A stretch of 8,474 nucleotides of DNA. Source: an uncultured Chloroflexaceae bacterium (lineage in GTDB: Bacteria > Chloroflexota > Chloroflexia > Chloroflexales > Chloroflexaceae). Numbering within the stretch: position 1 is the first letter of the stretch; each line of letters begins with the position of its first letter. Position numbers and translations under genes: made by a program. The notes under the pieces were generated by a model, which was given only the letters and a program-made list of their open reading frames with translations, was not told the DNA's origin and did not search any database. Where the stretch lies: assembly GCA_937141995.1 (NCBI GenBank), contig CAKZQX010001075.1, positions 1-8,474 on the forward strand. Direction: 5' to 3'. Shown piece after piece: positions 6,292 to 8,474 of this stretch.

Positions 6292-6544
6292 CCACGAGTT
6301 ACGCAGTGCGCGTTCAAACGGGCCGTTTACTCCCGATAACGGCGGATTTCGCCTGCGGCAGCGTGGTACGCTTTTCACCTTTTGCACAAAAAATTCACAA
6401 CGTGAATTTTTTGTGCAAAAGATCGCCGGAGGCGATATCCCTCGCCAAACGCGGGATCGCCTGATGCATGTCAGCCTTGGTCGTTTCGCGGTTTTTGCGC
6501 ATGTCGTGGTGTTCGTGGTCCAAACGCCCACCGCGTAACTCCTG
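6292..6544. mobile_element. Candidate MITE / IS remnant with GAGTTACGC terminal inverted repeats
   Basis: The left end GAGTTACGC (6296-6304) and the right end GCGTAACTC (6533-6541) are perfect inverted copies. Extending inward, 19 of 24 positions match. CATTT occurs directly outside both ends (6287-6291 and 6545-6549), a possible 5-bp target duplication, although the bases between it and the repeat differ in length (4 versus 3). No transposase frame lies between. Terminal repeats of the CAGGAGTTACGC style are known from IS ends in other bacteria, as far as I recall. The roughly 250-bp size and lack of coding potential fit a non-autonomous element or an internally deleted IS. Confidence 0.5.
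6379..6421. repeat. Long perfect palindrome (19-bp arms, 3-bp spacer)
   Basis: The arm TTTTGCACAAAAAATTCAC (6380-6398) is repeated exactly inverted at 6402-6420 around the spacer AAC; the next pair outward (C6379/G6421) also matches. Such a sequence can form a cruciform or a very stable RNA hairpin. It lies inside the candidate mobile element but off its centre. No T tract follows on either strand, so it is not a classical terminator. Confidence 0.85.
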
Positions 6545-6603
6545 CATTTACTTCCGGCTTCCCACCAGCGCGAGGGCATGCCCGCCGGCAGATTGGAGCA
6601 GAT

Positions 6604-7170
6604 ATGCACAGAGCCGACAAACCAACCCACGCCGAGATTGCGGCGGCGGCCGGGAAGACCCTCACCGATGTTATCGCCCCGGACCTGCGGGTGCTCTTCT
6701 GCGGCTTCAATCCGGGCCTCTACTCCGGCGCAACCGGGCATCACTTTTCCCGCCCCGGCAATCGCTTCTGGCCGACCCTCTACGCAGCCGGCTTTACTGA
6801 TCGCCTGCCGGCACCTGCCGAAGAACGGCTACTGCTCACCTATGGGTATGGGCTGACCAACTTTGTGGAGCGGGCCACGGCTGCGGCATCCGATTTAGAA
6901 ACCGCCGCGTTGCGCGCGGGGGCGCAACGCCTGCGAGAAAAGATCGGGGAGTATCGCCCGCGCGTGCCGGCGGTTCTGGGGATTACGGCCTACCGCAGCG
7001 CGTTTGCGCAGCCACGCGCCACGCTGGGGCCGCAGTCGGAGCGGATTCATTCCACGCGGATCTGGGTGCTGCCCAATCCCAGCGGGCTGAACGCCCACTA
7101 TCCGCCGGAAGATCTGGCACGGGAGTTCCGCAACTTTCGGCTGGCAATTGCGCGGGAAGAGCCGGAGTAG
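6604..7170 (+). CDS. mug: Mug-type G:T/U mismatch-specific DNA glycosylase
   Basis: A monofunctional uracil-DNA glycosylase superfamily enzyme (family 2, Mug/TDG) that removes uracil or thymine mispaired with guanine, and some alkylated bases, in base-excision repair. The 188-residue protein is slightly longer than E. coli Mug (about 168). Seen: motif 1 CGFNPGLYSGATGHHF (33-48) with N36 in place of the catalytic Asp, as is typical of Mug; SRPGNRFWPTLYAAGFT (49-65); YGLTNFVERATAAA (82-95); the hydrophobic strand AVLGITAY (123-130); and motif 2 NPSGLNAHY (158-166) that inserts into the DNA helix. The start ATG 6604 has GGAG 5 nt upstream. The gene is divergent from the sensor kinase and convergent with dnaG (25 bp between the stop codons), without a clear terminator. 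Regulation is not visible; the candidate mobile element ends 59 bp upstream of the start. Confidence 0.93.
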   Translation: MHRADKPTHAEIAAAAGKTLTDVIAPDLRVLFCGFNPGLYSGATGHHFSRPGNRFWPTLYAAGFTDRLPAPAEERLLLTYGYGLTNFVERATAAASDLETAALRAGAQRLREKIGEYRPRVPAVLGITAYRSAFAQPRATLGPQSERIHSTRIWVLPNPSGLNAHYPPEDLAREFRNFRLAIAREEPE

Positions 7171-7195
7171 CCAAAGCGCGGCAGGCTCCACCCGC

Positions 7196-8474
7196 TTACC
7201 GCTCGGTCGTATCCCGCAGATCGGGGAAGGTACTGCTGCGGCGTGGCGTGTTGATCGTTCCCTGGTACCGCTGCAACTCGCTGATCAGTCCCAGCAGGCG
7301 CATGCACTCCTCCGGGTCTTCCTGGTCATTGGCCTGCTGGCTCAGGCGGCGCTGCCAGCGGCGGACCTGCTCCACCCGCAGATGCCATACGCTGCGCTCG
7401 GCTTCCTGACGGTAGCGATACTCCTGCGGCTGCGGCAGCGCGATCGCCACCAGTCGCGCGGCATGCTCGCGCAGTTCTTCCGGTAGCACCGCCTCGTCTA
7501 CTTTTTCCAGCAGGAAGTCGCCATGAACTTCATGCAGATTTTGCGCGGGATGCTCGGCGCTATGGGCCTTGAGCGCCTGCCAGATCAGCCGGTTCTCAGT
7601 ACGCTCCAGCAACCGCTCGATGGTATCCCCCAGTAGTTCGCGTACCTGCGGGAAAGCGACCAGGCTCTGCGTCAGCAGTTCCTCCACCACGACGTGGGCG
7701 GATGGGTAGCGCAAGATCAGGCCCAGTAGATGATCCTCACGGGTTAAGGCCGATGTACGGCGCGTGGCGCGTTGGGCGGCGGGACTATCGGTGGCAACCG
7801 GTTGTCCCGGGTGTGATCGTTGGTTGCGATCCGATGCGCGGCGGCTATCTTTCCCCGCCTTCGCTGTACGGCGTCCATCATTTCCGCGCAACAGATCGAG
7901 GATAAGTTCGGCGCGAATGCCGATTACCTGCTCCAGGCGGGCGATGTAGACGCGCTGCTGCGTGCTGTCGAGTTGCGCCAGCAGGGGTAGCAGCCGATCC
8001 AGGGCGGTGCGCTGATCCTGCGCCTGCTGCAGATCCAGATCAGCGGTGTAGGCGTCGATATAGAAATCAACCACGGGAACCGCCTCGACGATGAGCGTGC
8101 GCCAGCGCTCCGGGTCCGCCTTGATCACCTCGTCGGGATCTTGACCGGGGGGCATGTTGATAATGCGCAACGTAATGTCACTTTCCCAGCGTACCAACCC
8201 CTGGGCCGTCACAACCGGGTGGGTAGCGTCATCATCCGCCACATTCTGCAGGGCATTCAGCCCGCGCAGGGTGGCACGCTGCCCGGCGGCATCGGCATCC
8301 AGCGCCAGGTAGACATTGCGCGAGAGGCGCTTGAGCAGCGCCACATGTCCCGCCGTGAGCGAGGTGCCCAGCGGCGCGACAACATTGCGGAAGCCATGCT
8401 GGTGGGCAGTCAGCACATCGACATAGCCCTCGACAATCACGGTTGCATCGGCGTTGCGAATGCCTTCGCGGGCC
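7196..8474 (-). CDS. dnaG: DNA primase DnaG, 5' part outside window
   Basis: The C-terminal 425 residues of primase, which makes the RNA primers for DNA replication and is recruited by the DnaB helicase. The frame is open to the right edge, so the zinc-binding domain and the first part of the RNA polymerase domain lie outside. Visible: the TOPRIM core with VEGYVDV (visible residues 14-20, catalytic Glu at 15) and ALDADAAGQ (57-65, metal-binding Asp at 59 and 61); the GQDPDE motif (110-115) that follows in primases; the end of the polymerase domain (FYIDAY); a basic, low-complexity linker (about 198-242) rich in Arg, Ser and Gln; and a helical C-terminal helicase-binding domain (about 243-411). 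The GTG at 8440 lies within the conserved TOPRIM strand and is not a start. A short segment between TOPRIM and GQDPDE (NVADDDATHPVVTAQG) looks lineage-specific. It is convergent with mug. Confidence 0.95.
   Translation of the reverse strand, partial: AREGIRNADATVIVEGYVDVLTAHQHGFRNVVAPLGTSLTAGHVALLKRLSRNVYLALDADAAGQRATLRGLNALQNVADDDATHPVVTAQGLVRWESDITLRIINMPPGQDPDEVIKADPERWRTLIVEAVPVVDFYIDAYTADLDLQQAQDQRTALDRLLPLLAQLDSTQQRVYIARLEQVIGIRAELILDLLRGNDGRRTAKAGKDSRRASDRNQRSHPGQPVATDSPAAQRATRRTSALTREDHLLGLILRYPSAHVVVEELLTQSLVAFPQVRELLGDTIERLLERTENRLIWQALKAHSAEHPAQNLHEVHGDFLLEKVDEAVLPEELREHAARLVAIALPQPQEYRYRQEAERSVWHLRVEQVRRWQRRLSQQANDQEDPEECMRLLGLISELQRYQGTINTPRRSSTFPDLRDTTER

Larger units (their letters stand above)
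6150..6603. other. Intergenic region between divergent kinase and mug genes
   Basis: This 454-bp stretch has no supported gene. It holds the kinase ribosome site (6156-6161), an inverted repeat in the kinase leader (6166-6204), a candidate MITE or IS remnant (6292-6544) with a long internal palindrome (6379-6421), and the ribosome site GGAG (6595-6598) of the glycosylase gene. I could not identify a convincing promoter for either flanking gene. Confidence 0.7.

Noticed and set aside
6395..6502. 35-codon minus-strand frame beginning MRKNRETTKAD
   Set aside because: It ends inside the palindrome arm and has no clear ribosome site. Its composition is plausible for a peptide, but there is no evidence beyond an open frame.
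6286..6744. Minus-strand open frame of 152 codons and plus-strand frame at 6215-6538
   Set aside because: Both run through the perfect palindrome and the candidate mobile element, and one also overlaps the start of mug. They have no recognisable domain.
7171..7195. Possible terminator between convergent mug and dnaG
   Set aside because: The 25-bp gap shows no stem followed by a T tract on either strand.
8438..8440. GTG as a possible start of a 414-residue TOPRIM protein
   Set aside because: The same frame continues upstream to the window edge with primase-like sequence, so this Val is internal to DnaG.

Overview
The window is a GC-rich bacterial chromosome segment with ordinary housekeeping and stress genes. 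The protein styles suggest a filamentous member of the Chloroflexota (Chloroflexus/Roseiflexus-like): an RsbR-like PAS-PAS-STAS protein, a DnaG with a long C-terminal half, and a compact Mug-type glycosylase. This placement is inferred from recognised sequence style, not from a marker gene.

Region 1 (1-2985, minus strand) is a metal-homeostasis module. A Fur-superfamily regulator with PerR-like ligands is followed by an intrinsic terminator and then by a P1B-4-type metal-efflux ATPase (SPC and HEGGT motifs) that runs off the left edge a few residues before its expected end. Both genes have a nearly identical 15-bp Per/Fur-type palindrome upstream, so the regulator probably controls itself and the pump. 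This resembles PerR-PfeT in Bacillus and Fur-FrvA in Listeria, which export Fe(II).

Region 2 (about 2926-3474) has no intact gene. Its left part holds a decayed 3' piece of what looks like a UV-damage endonuclease (UvsE/UVDE) gene with a frameshift and a lost metal ligand. Its right part carries a good sigma-70-type promoter for the next gene.

Region 3 (3475-6149) is a convergent signalling pair: a PAS-PAS-STAS protein on the plus strand and a six-TM sensor histidine kinase on the minus strand, with stop codons only 2 bp apart. The kinase frame is broken by a single in-frame TAA exactly between the phosphoacceptor (DHp) domain and the ATPase domain. It is therefore a recent pseudogene, a split two-polypeptide kinase, a readthrough case or a sequencing error.

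Region 4 (6150-6603) is non-coding. It has a 13-bp inverted repeat in the kinase leader and a roughly 250-bp stretch with imperfect terminal inverted repeats (GAGTTACGC...) that looks like a MITE or IS remnant. Inside that stretch is a perfect 19-bp-arm palindrome.

Region 5 (6604-8474) has a mug-family DNA glycosylase (plus) convergent with the 3' two-thirds or so of dnaG primase (minus), which runs off the right edge.

No tRNA, rRNA, CRISPR array or clear novel multi-gene system was seen. The most unusual points are the broken kinase, the PerR-like regulator with a Cys/His/Arg-rich tail wired to a P1B-4 pump, the UvsE relic and the candidate MITE with its palindrome.
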